This document shows positions 48,562 through 57,700 of a stretch of 64,000 nt of DNA, in pieces; positions within the stretch are counted from its first letter, which is position 1, and each line of letters begins with the position of its first letter. This stretch comes from an uncultured Bryobacteraceae bacterium. GTDB lineage: Bacteria > Acidobacteriota > Terriglobia > Bryobacterales > Bryobacteraceae. The DNA lies in the NCBI GenBank assembly GCA_938027685.1, contig CALJAM010000007.1:1-64000 (forward strand), read 5' to 3'. The notes below the pieces were generated by a model. The model ran no database searches. It saw nothing but the letters and a program-made list of their open reading frames with translations, and was not told the DNA's origin. A program made the position numbers and the translations under genes.

Positions 48562-49647
48562 TCACCGTGACCCGGCCTGTCGGGCAAGCGATTCCACGGT
48601 TTGCATCAGCCGCAGGACGTTGCCGCCGTAAATCTTGCGCAGATCTTCGACGGAGAAGCCGCGGGCCAGCAGCGCACGAGTGAGGGCGGGGAATTTCGAG
48701 ACGTCCTCCAGGCCGACCGGCGTGCGGTCAATCCCATCGAAGTCGCTGCCGATGCCCACCGCCTCCACGCCGCCTACCCGGACGGCGTGCTCGATGTGCG
48801 CCACGACATCCTCGATGCTTGCGGGGGGATCCTGACGCCGGGTGAGGAACTCCGGCGCGAAGTTGATCTGAATCAAGCCTCCCTTGGCTGCGAGGGCGCG
48901 AATCATCTCGTCGGTGAGATTGCGGTGGTGGTCGCAGAGGGCGCGGCAGCAAGAGTGGGAGGCCATGACGGGAGCGCGGCTGGCGGCCAGAACGTCCCAG
49001 AAGGTCTTGTCCGAGACGTGTGAGACGTCGACGATCATGCCCAGGCGATTCATCTCAGCGATCACCTGGCGGCCGAAATCGGTGAGGCCGCCATGGCGCC
49101 TGACGCGGGGATTGTTCTGATCGCCCGAAGAGTCCGCCCAGTTGTTAGTGTTGACGTGCGTGAGCGTCATGTAGCGCGCGCCGAGGTCGTAGAAAGTCCG
49201 CAGGACGCGCAGGCTGTCTTCAATGGCGTGTCCGCCCTCGATGCCGATCAGCACAGCGATTTTGCCGCGCCGACGGGCCGCTTCCACATCCGCCGCGCTG
49301 AGCGCCAGCTCGAAATGTTCAGGGTGGCGGCCGACTATGTCGTGGCGGATCACGTCGATCAGTTCGAGAGCGCGGCGGGCGGCTTGGTTGAGCGGCACGT
49401 AACGGGGAGAGACCCAGGCCGCGAAGAAGACCGCGCCCACGCCGCCCTCGCGCAGGCGCGGCAGGTCGGTGTGACCTTTGGCCGACCGCTGCCCGATGTC
49501 GACGCCGGCGATCACGCGCAGGGGTGCGTCATTGTGCGTGTCGATCAGCAGGAGTTCGCGATGGATGCGTTCGGCGTCCTCCGCCGCAGCTTTGCGAGCG
49601 AGGGCGGCGAAGCCGAGAAGAAAACGGTTCACTTCGCGACGGGTCAT
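48562..49647 (-). CDS. M19 membrane-dipeptidase-family protein
   Basis: Renal-dipeptidase-type zinc enzyme of 361 residues that should hydrolyse dipeptides, often with D- or dehydro-residues. Metal-binding and active-site segments are LIDTHNDAPLRV, GIEGGHAIEDSL, YMTLTHVNTNNWADS, DVSHVSDKTFWDVL, SHSCCRALCDHHRN and GIGSDFDGI, a full set. The N-terminus TRREVNRFLLGFAALARKAAAE looks like a Tat or Sec signal. I place the start at ATG 49647, since the frame upstream overlaps the next gene and has no homology. It follows the GH106-like gene by 37 bases in the same direction, so the two are probably co-transcribed. Confidence 0.92.
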   Translation of the reverse strand: MTRREVNRFLLGFAALARKAAAEDAERIHRELLLIDTHNDAPLRVIAGVDIGQRSAKGHTDLPRLREGGVGAVFFAAWVSPRYVPLNQAARRALELIDVIRHDIVGRHPEHFELALSAADVEAARRRGKIAVLIGIEGGHAIEDSLRVLRTFYDLGARYMTLTHVNTNNWADSSGDQNNPRVRRHGGLTDFGRQVIAEMNRLGMIVDVSHVSDKTFWDVLAASRAPVMASHSCCRALCDHHRNLTDEMIRALAAKGGLIQINFAPEFLTRRQDPPASIEDVVAHIEHAVRVGGVEAVGIGSDFDGIDRTPVGLEDVSKFPALTRALLARGFSVEDLRKIYGGNVLRLMQTVESLARQAGSR

Positions 49648-49684
49648 CGGCGCACGATCCGCCCGAATGGATGCCGCCCGAGCC

Positions 49685-52600
49685 TCAGGGTTGCAACTCG
49701 ACGAGCTGCCAGTCTTCCATGAGACCGTAATCGAGCTGGTGATACGCCGAGCCCGGCGGTTGCTGCTCCGGTCCGTTGCGGAAGCTCCAGGGATCGCTGA
49801 TGCCGGGTCGGATCTTGCCGTGGTGCGGGCCCAGCAGGTTCTTATGCGATCCGCACACGACAACCTCGATGCGGTTCTCGCCCGCTTGCACGCTGCCCGT
49901 GACGTCCGCTTCGTAGGGTTGCCAGGCGATGAAGCCGGCGGGGCGGCCGTTGACGCGCACCTCGGCCAGGACCCCGTGCCAGCGACCGAGCTTCACTTTG
50001 TAGCGGCCGCCAGGCTGGGTGATGCGATACGTCTTTGCGTAAGACACCCAGAAGGAGTAAAAAGGCAGATTCTGCGCTTTCCAGGAACCCAGCGACAACG
50101 GAGTAGCGGGGACCAAACGGAAACCGCGGGCCTGCGGCTCGACCCCGAAATCCCCGATCACGTAGACGGGCTCGAGTTCGTGATGCACGCTGAAAGGACG
50201 TGCGACAAGCCGGATCGTGTTGCGGCCCTCCGCGACCAGCGGAGCGATATCGTAGACGCCGAAGGAACGATCCAGATACCACTCGTTCGGCTTGGCCGAT
50301 ACGGCGCGTCCGTTCACGCTAACCTCCCAGAGCTGCGGACGCTCGATGACGGCGGCAAGTCCCTGGCGGTTCACGCCCGGAGCGAGTTCGAAATGGAACT
50401 CGGCTTCGAAGCCCGAATCAGGCGGGAAGGGCCCTCGATCGAGGTAGGTCCGTTTGTACTGTATGGTGTGATCCCACGGGTTGCCTTCCGAAAATCCGTA
50501 GTGCTTGAAGATCGTTTCCGCGGCGCGGTAGAAATACAGTCCGCGGTGCTCCCGTCCGGCGAGTTTCAGGTCGCAATAATCCAGGCGGACGGCGTTGGAC
50601 TGGAGGCGCCGGACCTCGAGCGCTGAAGCAGGCGCAAGCACCCGCTCGGCACCCGCGCGCTCGATGACTGCTGCGCCGCCGGAGGCCTTGCCCGCATAGA
50701 GCAACAGACTGCCCGCCGGCGGCAGCTCGAAGGAAACGACCAGGCGGTCGCCCTCGCGCCGTGTCGGGTAGGCTTCGATCCTGCCGGTCACGAGATCGAG
50801 CCGCTGGAGGGCAGGCGCCGCCAGGCGCAGTTCAGCGCGCGCGGGTTTTTCCATGCTCGCGTTGGCGAAGAACAGGAGCTGGCCGTCGGCCAGGGTGCGG
50901 CGATGGTGGAAAAGTTCCCCTTCGGCGCGAGGAATGTCAGGCGGCAGAAGCCGGTTGCGCACGGCGGGTTCGTCGAGTGAGGCGGCCTGCTGCCAGCGGC
51001 CGCGGTACTGCGCAGCCAGGCGGGTGACGCGGTCACTCGCCGCGCCATCCACGCGCGCAGGAGGCTCGACGAAGCTGAGCACGGTGCCTCCGGCCTTGAG
51101 GTACTGCTCGAGCAGGCTTAAGGTGGCCGATTCGAGATTCTCGGTACCCGGCGGCAGAACCACCAACTCGTAGGCCCGGCGGCCCACGACGAAACGGCCT
51201 TTCTCGACGCGGCCGTGATTCCGAATGATGTTTTCCGAGCCGAGGTCGTATTCGCCCTGCATTTTCTCGAGCCGGGTGATGAACTGCTGAAAGGCCGCGC
51301 CGAGCTCCTTCATGCGGGGCGTGGGGATCGCCCCGGCGTACATCCAGGCCGAAGTGGTGGGCTCAAGCACCAGGATGCGGTGGATCTGCTCGCCCGAAGC
51401 GATGGCTAGCGAAAGGCGGGCAAAATAATCGGCAAGGATCCGGTAATGGCTCCACCAGGGGCTGTGGTAACCGAAGGTGGGAGGATAATCGTACTTGCGC
51501 GCGCCGGCGATGGTCATCCAGCTCAGGTGTTGGTTCATGAGGTTGACGCCGAGCGCCGCCTGCCAGTCTCCGAGCCGTTTCATTTCGTCGAAGCGCAGCT
51601 CCCAGCCGGCGCCACCGTAGGTTTCACTCAGGGCGCGCGTGCGGCCGAGCTGGTTGACTACGCTGACCAGTTCCTTGACGGAGCGCACGTTGCCGAACTG
51701 GGCGTTGACGTCCTCGCTGAACTGGTTGAAAAGCATGTCGATGCCCGGGATCTGATGCCAGGCGTACATGGCCATGTTGTCCGGTACCTGGCGCGGGTTC
51801 GGCCACTCATGTTCCCAGTAATGTCCGGTCCAGGCGAGCTTCTTGGATTCGGTGTACCGGAACCACGGCTTGGCCCAGCGTTCGATGAACAGATCGAGCA
51901 GCAGGGCGTGGTAGTTGTGTCGGACCCTGCGCCAATCGCCTACCGGTTCGAACAGCGATACCAGATTAGTCGTAAGGTCGTAGCCCCAGCGTTTCCGGAA
52001 CTGCTCGAACAGATCCGGGGTCCAGCGCATGGCATTCGGAAAGGGCGGACGGATGTGGGGCTCGTCCGTAAAGATGCCGGGAACGGTTCTGCCGAATTCC
52101 GAGCCGATGGTGCGCTCGTAGCCCCGCATCGTCACCTCGATGAACTTTTCCGTGACGCCCGGCTTGAGCAAGTCCACATAGGAATGTCCGCCGTACCAGG
52201 CGCTCTTCGGATACCAGATGCGCTCGAAGCAGTAGAGCTCGCCGCCTGTGCCTTGGGGCGTTGCGGGGACCTGCGCGAAGGTTTCACCGCGGCGCTCGAG
52301 CAGGACGGTGCAGGAGGAGGACGAAGCGTCGCCCGCGGCGAGCTTCTTCATGGTGAGACCTTGTCCGTCCTGCCAAGATTCCGGCATTAGAGCAGGTACG
52401 TGGCCTCCGGCAAAGCCCGAAGGATACGAGTTCTCGTCATAGAGCCACACCAACATGCCTAATTGGCGGGCTTTCTCCACGGTGTGGCGCACGAGCGCGA
52501 ACCAGCGCTCGGAGAGGTATTCGGTGATAAGGCCGGGCCGCGGGTGGATGAACAGCGCGCGGACCCCCTGCGCCTTGTACTCCTCCAGGAAGCGGTCGAT

Positions 52601-52762
52601 TTCGGCCTCGTTGACGTCGCCGTTCCAAACAAAAAACGGGGCGGTACTGTAAGCCGCTGGGGGGTCGGCAAACATTTTTTGCAGGTCAGTCCAGCTCTTC
52701 GGCGGCGCCTGGGCCGAGACGAGCAGCGCGGAAAAGGCAAGGCAAAGCTGAGAGCGAAGCAT
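49685..52762 (-). CDS. GH106-like alpha-L-rhamnosidase (exported)
   Basis: Large exported glycoside hydrolase of 1025 residues. A signal peptide (about 1-18, cut near SAQA) precedes an N-terminal catalytic region with FFVWNGDVNEAEIDRFL, LIHPRPGL-like RALFIHPRPGL and WLYDENSYPSGFAGG, the pattern of GH106 rhamnosidases. GIFTDEPHIRPPFP and LSETYGGAGWELRF carry candidate catalytic glutamates, and C-terminal beta-sandwich sugar-binding domains (about 800-1000) follow. The substrate is probably rhamnose-bearing pectin or glycoside. The start at 52762 gives a clean signal peptide and follows GGGGA; an upstream in-frame start at 52810 would bury it. It is divergent from the tetR efflux operon. Confidence 0.83.
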   Translation of the reverse strand: MLRSQLCLAFSALLVSAQAPPKSWTDLQKMFADPPAAYSTAPFFVWNGDVNEAEIDRFLEEYKAQGVRALFIHPRPGLITEYLSERWFALVRHTVEKARQLGMLVWLYDENSYPSGFAGGHVPALMPESWQDGQGLTMKKLAAGDASSSSCTVLLERRGETFAQVPATPQGTGGELYCFERIWYPKSAWYGGHSYVDLLKPGVTEKFIEVTMRGYERTIGSEFGRTVPGIFTDEPHIRPPFPNAMRWTPDLFEQFRKRWGYDLTTNLVSLFEPVGDWRRVRHNYHALLLDLFIERWAKPWFRYTESKKLAWTGHYWEHEWPNPRQVPDNMAMYAWHQIPGIDMLFNQFSEDVNAQFGNVRSVKELVSVVNQLGRTRALSETYGGAGWELRFDEMKRLGDWQAALGVNLMNQHLSWMTIAGARKYDYPPTFGYHSPWWSHYRILADYFARLSLAIASGEQIHRILVLEPTTSAWMYAGAIPTPRMKELGAAFQQFITRLEKMQGEYDLGSENIIRNHGRVEKGRFVVGRRAYELVVLPPGTENLESATLSLLEQYLKAGGTVLSFVEPPARVDGAASDRVTRLAAQYRGRWQQAASLDEPAVRNRLLPPDIPRAEGELFHHRRTLADGQLLFFANASMEKPARAELRLAAPALQRLDLVTGRIEAYPTRREGDRLVVSFELPPAGSLLLYAGKASGGAAVIERAGAERVLAPASALEVRRLQSNAVRLDYCDLKLAGREHRGLYFYRAAETIFKHYGFSEGNPWDHTIQYKRTYLDRGPFPPDSGFEAEFHFELAPGVNRQGLAAVIERPQLWEVSVNGRAVSAKPNEWYLDRSFGVYDIAPLVAEGRNTIRLVARPFSVHHELEPVYVIGDFGVEPQARGFRLVPATPLSLGSWKAQNLPFYSFWVSYAKTYRITQPGGRYKVKLGRWHGVLAEVRVNGRPAGFIAWQPYEADVTGSVQAGENRIEVVVCGSHKNLLGPHHGKIRPGISDPWSFRNGPEQQPPGSAYHQLDYGLMEDWQLVELQP

Positions 52763-52825
52763 GGTGCGAATCCCCACGAACTTCGAAGATAACAGAGCGT
52801 TGCGCGACACGTGTTGCGGGCATCC

Positions 52826-52852
52826 TAGTATATGCTAAGCTAGCAGTTGCTA
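52826..52852. promoter_or_regulatory. Two tandem TetR-type operator palindromes
   Basis: TAGTATATGCTA (52826-52837) and TAGCAGTTGCTA (52841-52852) both fit TAGYA-NT-TGCTA. The second is a perfect inverted repeat (TAGCA/TGCTA around GT). They are repeated in tandem with a 15-base period between the divergent GH106-like gene and tetR. The first covers a possible -10 (TAGTAT or TATGCT) and the second runs into the tetR ribosome site GGAGG. This is the expected place for autorepression by the TetR protein. Confidence 0.6.
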
Positions 52853-52861
52853 GGAGGGCGT

Positions 52862-53509
52862 ATGCCGGCTTCCACCCGCTTGTCGGCCGAGGAGCGTCGT
52901 GCGGCGATCCTCGAGGCGGCCGTCCGGCTATTTGCCGAGCGTGGCTATCGCGGCACGACCACGCGGGCCTTGGCGGAAGCAGTCGGAGTGACCGAGCCGG
53001 TGCTTTACGAGCACTTCCGGTCCAAGCGCGAGCTGTACGCGGCCATCGTTCAGGCCAAGTCCCGCGAGGGCTTCCAACAGGGTGTGGCTCTGATGATGCC
53101 GTACGCCAAGGCGCGCGACGATCGCGGATTGTTTCAGCAGCTTGGTGAGTTCATTCTCGGCCTCTATCACAGCGATCCCGCCTACACCCGATTGCTGCTG
53201 TTCGCGGTGTTGGAGGAACCCGAGCTGGGTTCCCTTTTTTATGAGCACCAGCGCGAAGGGCGTCAATTGCTGGCCGGCTACATTCGGCAGCGGATCGAGG
53301 AAGGCGCTTTTCGGCCGGTCGATCCGGAGCTGGCGGCGAGGGCTTTCCTGGGCATGCTCTTCCACCTGGGGCAGGTGGGAGTTCTTTACGACGACGATCT
53401 GGCGCAGGGACGAGTGAAGCCGATCCCGGAGATCGTGAAAGGCTTGGTGGAGATCTTCCTCGAAGGGATGCGAACTCGTCCCGAGCGGCCTGAGAAGGAG
53501 GCACGATGA
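52862..53509 (+). CDS. TetR-family regulator of the efflux operon
   Basis: Repressor of 215 residues. The N-terminal helix-turn-helix (about residues 10-56) reads AILEAAVRLFAERGYRGTTTRALAEAVGVTEPVLYEHFRSK in outline, typical of the family. The C-terminal helical domain (about 70-205) should bind an inducer, unknown. The ATG at 52862 follows TAGGAGGG; an upstream in-frame TTG lies inside the operator. Its stop overlaps the adaptor gene start (ATGA), so it is the first gene of the efflux operon and would control itself and the pump through the tandem sites. Confidence 0.92.
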   Translation: MPASTRLSAEERRAAILEAAVRLFAERGYRGTTTRALAEAVGVTEPVLYEHFRSKRELYAAIVQAKSREGFQQGVALMMPYAKARDDRGLFQQLGEFILGLYHSDPAYTRLLLFAVLEEPELGSLFYEHQREGRQLLAGYIRQRIEEGAFRPVDPELAARAFLGMLFHLGQVGVLYDDDLAQGRVKPIPEIVKGLVEIFLEGMRTRPERPEKEAR

Positions 53510-54714
53510 GGGCCTTATACGTTCCGATTCTGCTGGCGGCCGTCTCGGTCAGCTGTAGCCGGCGTGCAGAGGTGACCGAGGCGGCCACGGACCCGCGCGC
53601 TGCGGGTCCTTTCGAAGTGCGGGTAGCTCGGGCGGAAACGCGCAAAACGTCGCGCGAGCTTGCGGTCACTGGGAGTCTGCTGCCCGATGAGACGGTGCAG
53701 GTCAGCGCCGAGGTGGCAGGTCGCGTGGCGGCGATTCATGTCGACTTCGGACAGAGGGTGCGTAAGGGTCAGGTGTTGGTGGAACTGGACAGGCGGGAGC
53801 TTCAATTGCAGCTGGAGCGGGCGCGGGCGGCCCTCGCGCAGGCGCTGGCGCGCATCGGATTGGACCCCTCGCGCGAGGAGGTCATCCCCGAGACCACTCC
53901 CGCCATCCGACAGGCGCAGGCTGCGTACGAGGATGCACGGGCGCGCTACGAGAGCGCGAAGCGGCTGGTGAAGACGGGCGATATCGCCGAGCAGCGCTTC
54001 ATCGAGATCGAGAAGGCCTACCAGGCGCGCGAGGCGGCACTGGAGGCGGCGCGTCATGAGCTGCGTGTGCAGCTTGCGGCGATCCAGGCCCTGCGAGCCG
54101 AAGTGCGCCTGGCCGAGAAACGTCTCGCTGACGCGACGGTGCGTGCGCCGTTCGACGGGGCGGTGGCGGCGCGTCTGGTTTCTCCGGGCCAGTACCTGCG
54201 TGAGAACACGCCCATGCTGACGCTGGTGAAGACGCATCCGCTGCGGCTGCGGGTGGAGATCCCGGAGAAGGCGGCGGCGCAGGTCCGCGTGGGCAGCACG
54301 CTGCGCTTCCGGACCGATGCGGCGCCCGGCGAAGAGTTCGAGGCCACGGTGCGGGAGTTGAATCCAGCGCTGGAGACGCGTTCGCGCTCGCTGACGGCGG
54401 AGGCGCGGCTGAAAACGAGCGACCCGCGCCTGAAGCCGGGCATGTTCGTGCAAGTGCGATTGAAGCTGGCCGAAGACTCCACGGTAGTGGCGGTGCCGAA
54501 AGAAGCGCTGTACCAAGTGGCGGGTTTGACCAAGCTCTTTACTGTGCACGACGGGCGGGCGCGGGAGCACAGGATCGTGCCCGGCGTCGAGCTGAGCGGT
54601 TGGTTCGAGGTGCCCGCCGGCGAGATCCGGCCGGGAGACATCGTCATCGTCAGCGGCCAGGCGCTGCTGGTCGACGGGGCGCCCGTGCGGATCCAGCCCG
54701 CGCAGGGGAGGTGA
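53506..54714 (+). CDS. HlyD/AcrA-type periplasmic adaptor of the RND pump
   Basis: Membrane-fusion protein of 402 residues that should join the inner-membrane pump and outer-membrane channel. The N-terminus has a signal sequence ending in VSVSC, so it is probably a lipoprotein anchored at Cys17, although the lipobox is not perfect. A lipoyl/barrel-sandwich half (about 60-95, VQVSAEVAGRVAAIHVDFGQRVRKGQ) precedes an alpha-helical hairpin (about 95-205). The second half (ATVRAPFDGAVAARLVSPGQYL) and a beta-barrel and membrane-proximal domain (about 240-395) follow. The hairpin is the part that normally meets TolC. It lies three bases before the pump gene. Confidence 0.93.
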   Translation: MRALYVPILLAAVSVSCSRRAEVTEAATDPRAAGPFEVRVARAETRKTSRELAVTGSLLPDETVQVSAEVAGRVAAIHVDFGQRVRKGQVLVELDRRELQLQLERARAALAQALARIGLDPSREEVIPETTPAIRQAQAAYEDARARYESAKRLVKTGDIAEQRFIEIEKAYQAREAALEAARHELRVQLAAIQALRAEVRLAEKRLADATVRAPFDGAVAARLVSPGQYLRENTPMLTLVKTHPLRLRVEIPEKAAAQVRVGSTLRFRTDAAPGEEFEATVRELNPALETRSRSLTAEARLKTSDPRLKPGMFVQVRLKLAEDSTVVAVPKEALYQVAGLTKLFTVHDGRAREHRIVPGVELSGWFEVPAGEIRPGDIVIVSGQALLVDGAPVRIQPAQGR

Positions 54715-54717
54715 GCC

Positions 54718-57700
54718 ATGCAAAAGTTGGCTGAAATCTGCGTGCGGCGGCCCGTCTTCGCCACCATGCTCATTCTGGCTCTGGTGGTGATGGGGCTGAA
54801 CTCCTATCGCAAACTGGGCGTGGACCTGCTGCCCAAAATCGAGTTCCCGACCGTCACCATCACGACGACGCTGCGCGGCGCTTCGCCCGAAGAGGTGGAA
54901 ACGCAGGTCACGCGCCGCATCGAGGAGGCGGTGAACACCGTCAGCGGCATTGACGAGCTGCGGTCGCTTTCAGCCGAGGGCGTCTCGATCGTCTTCGTCA
55001 CCTTCGTGCTCGAGAAGGATCCCGATGTGGCGGCGCAGGAAATTCGGGACCGCGTTTCGGCCGTGGTGCGCGACCTGCCGCGGGACGCGGACCCGCCGGT
55101 GATCGAAAAGATCGCGACCGACGCCACGCCCGTCATCTCGATTGCCGTCTCGGCGCGGCGCGATTTGCGGGAAATCACCAAGCTGGTGGACGACCGTCTG
55201 AAGAAGAACCTGGAATCGCTGCCAGGCGTGGGCCAGGTGCGCTTCGTGGGTGAGCGGCAGCGGCAGATCCAGATCTGGCTGGACGGCGAGAAGCTCTATG
55301 CCTACAACCTCAACATCGACCAGGTGCGGGCGGCCATCGCCGCGCAGAACGTGGAGATTCCCGGCGGACGCATGGATCAGGGGCCGCGCGAGGTGTCGCT
55401 GCGCACTCTGGGCCGGATCGAGCGGCCGCAGGACTTCGGCGATCTGATCGTGGCCAACGTAGGCGGCGCGCCCGTGCGGGTGCGCGACATCGGCCGGGTC
55501 GAAGACGGCGTCGAGGAGCCGCGCTCGCTGGCGCGACTGGACGGGGAACCCGCAGTGGTGCTGGAGGTGCGCAAGCAGGCCGGCACCAACACGCTGGAAG
55601 TGATTCGCTCGATCAAGGCGCGCGTGGAGGAACTCAAGAAGACGCTGCCGCCCGATTTCCGCGTGGCCTATGCGGGCGACCAGTCCCTCTTCATCGAGGC
55701 CTCCTTCCAGGCGGTGCAGGAACATCTCATCCTGGGCGGCATTTTCGCGGGACTGGTCGTGCTGCTTTTCATCCGGAGCTGGCGCACGACGCTGATCGCG
55801 GCCGTGGCCATTCCGACCTCGATCGTGGCCACCTACACGTTGATGAACTGGATGGGCTTCACGCTCAACCAAATCACGATGCTGGCGCTGGTGTTGGTGG
55901 TGGGCGTGGTCATCGACGACGCGATCGTAGTGCTCGAGAACATTTTCCGCAACGCGGAAGAAAAGAGGCTCCGACCGGCGGAAGCAGCCATCGAGGGCAC
56001 ACGCGAGATCGCGCTGGCGGTGATGGCCACCACGCTGAGCCTGGTGATCATCTTCCTGCCCGTGGCTATGATGGGCGGCATCGTGGGCCGCTTCATGTCG
56101 AGCTTCGGATGGACGGCGGCCTTCGCCATTATGGTCTCGCTGCTGGTGAGCTTCACGCTCACCCCGATGCTGAGCTCGCGCTTTCTGCGCCTGGAGCAGG
56201 GCGCTGCGGCCACCCGCGAGACGGCGCTTTACCGCGCGCTGGCCGGGCCGTATCGACGCATGTTGCGCTGGGCGATGACCCATCGCTGGGTGGTGGTGCT
56301 GGGCGCCGTGCTGGTGGGCCTTTCCACGATTCCACTGTTCATGGCGATCGGCAAGGACTTCCTGCCGGTGGACGACCGCAGCGAGTTCGAGGTCACGGTG
56401 CGGATGCCGGTGGGCTCGTCGCTCGAGGGAAGCGACCGCATGATGCGGGAACTGGAGGCGGAGCTGCGTCAACTGCCCGGCGTAGCCCACCTGCTGACGC
56501 TGATCGGGGCTGATGTTCGGCGACAGGTGGACCGGGGCGTGATCCTTGTGGAGCTCGTGCCTGAACAGGAGCGCAAGCACTCGCAGCAGGAGCTGATGGC
56601 CATGGCGCGGGAGCGATTGCGGCGGTTTCGCGACCTGTCGGCAAGCGTGCAACTGCCTGCCTTCATCCAGGGCGCAGGCTCGGCCGCCAGCAAGGATCTG
56701 TTGTTCTTTATCCAGGGCCCGGATTTCGCGCGGCTGGAGCGTTACATGGAGGCGATCAAGCAGCGGCTGGCGACTCTACCGGGCGTCACCGATCTGGAGT
56801 CCAGCTACGAGCCGGGCAAACCCGAGCTGCGCGTGTACATCAACCGGGAGAAGGCGGCGGACCTGAACGTGAGTGTGGCTTCCATCGCTACGGCCTTGCG
56901 AACGCTGGTCGGAGGCGACGAGCAGGTGACCACATATCGCGAGGGTGACGACCGCTACGATGTCGCGCTGCGCGTGGACAAGGCATTCCGCGACTCGCCC
57001 GACGCGCTTCAGCGGCTTTACGTGCCCTCGGCCACGCTGGGCAACGTGCCGCTGGCCAACGTGGTCCGCATCGAGCCGGGCGGCGGGCCGGTACAGATCG
57101 ACCGCGTCAACCGGCAGCGGCAAATCCTGCTCAGCGCGAATCTCGCTCAAGGCCAGGCGCTCTCGAACGTCCTGCCGGTCCTGGATCAAGCCGTGCGCGA
57201 GCTGGACATGGGCCCCGAGTACCGGACGGGACTGCTCGGCCGGTCGCGCGAGTTCGGGCGGGCCTCGCTGGAGTTCGTCGTGGCCTTCGTGCTGGCCATC
57301 GTGTTCATGTACATGGTCCTGGCGGCTCAGTTCGAAAGTTTCATCGATCCGGTGACCATCCTGGTCAGCCTCCCGCTGTCGGCCCCCTTCGCCTTGTTGT
57401 CGTTAATGGTGATGGGGGAGAACTTTTCCATCGTCTACAGCTCGCTCGGCATCCTGATGCTGTTCGGCATCGTGAAGAAGAACTCGATTCTGCAAATCGA
57501 CCGCATCAAGCGGCTTCGTCGCGAACACGGCATGGAACGGCTGGAGGCGATCCTGCGCGGCTGCGAAGACCGCTTGCGGCCGATCCTGATGACGACGGCC
57601 ACGCTGGTAGCGGGGATGATCCCCCTGGCGGTGGGAACCGGCGCGGGTGCGGGGACGCGGCGCACGGTGGCCGTGGTGGTCATCGGCGGCCAGTCGCTGT

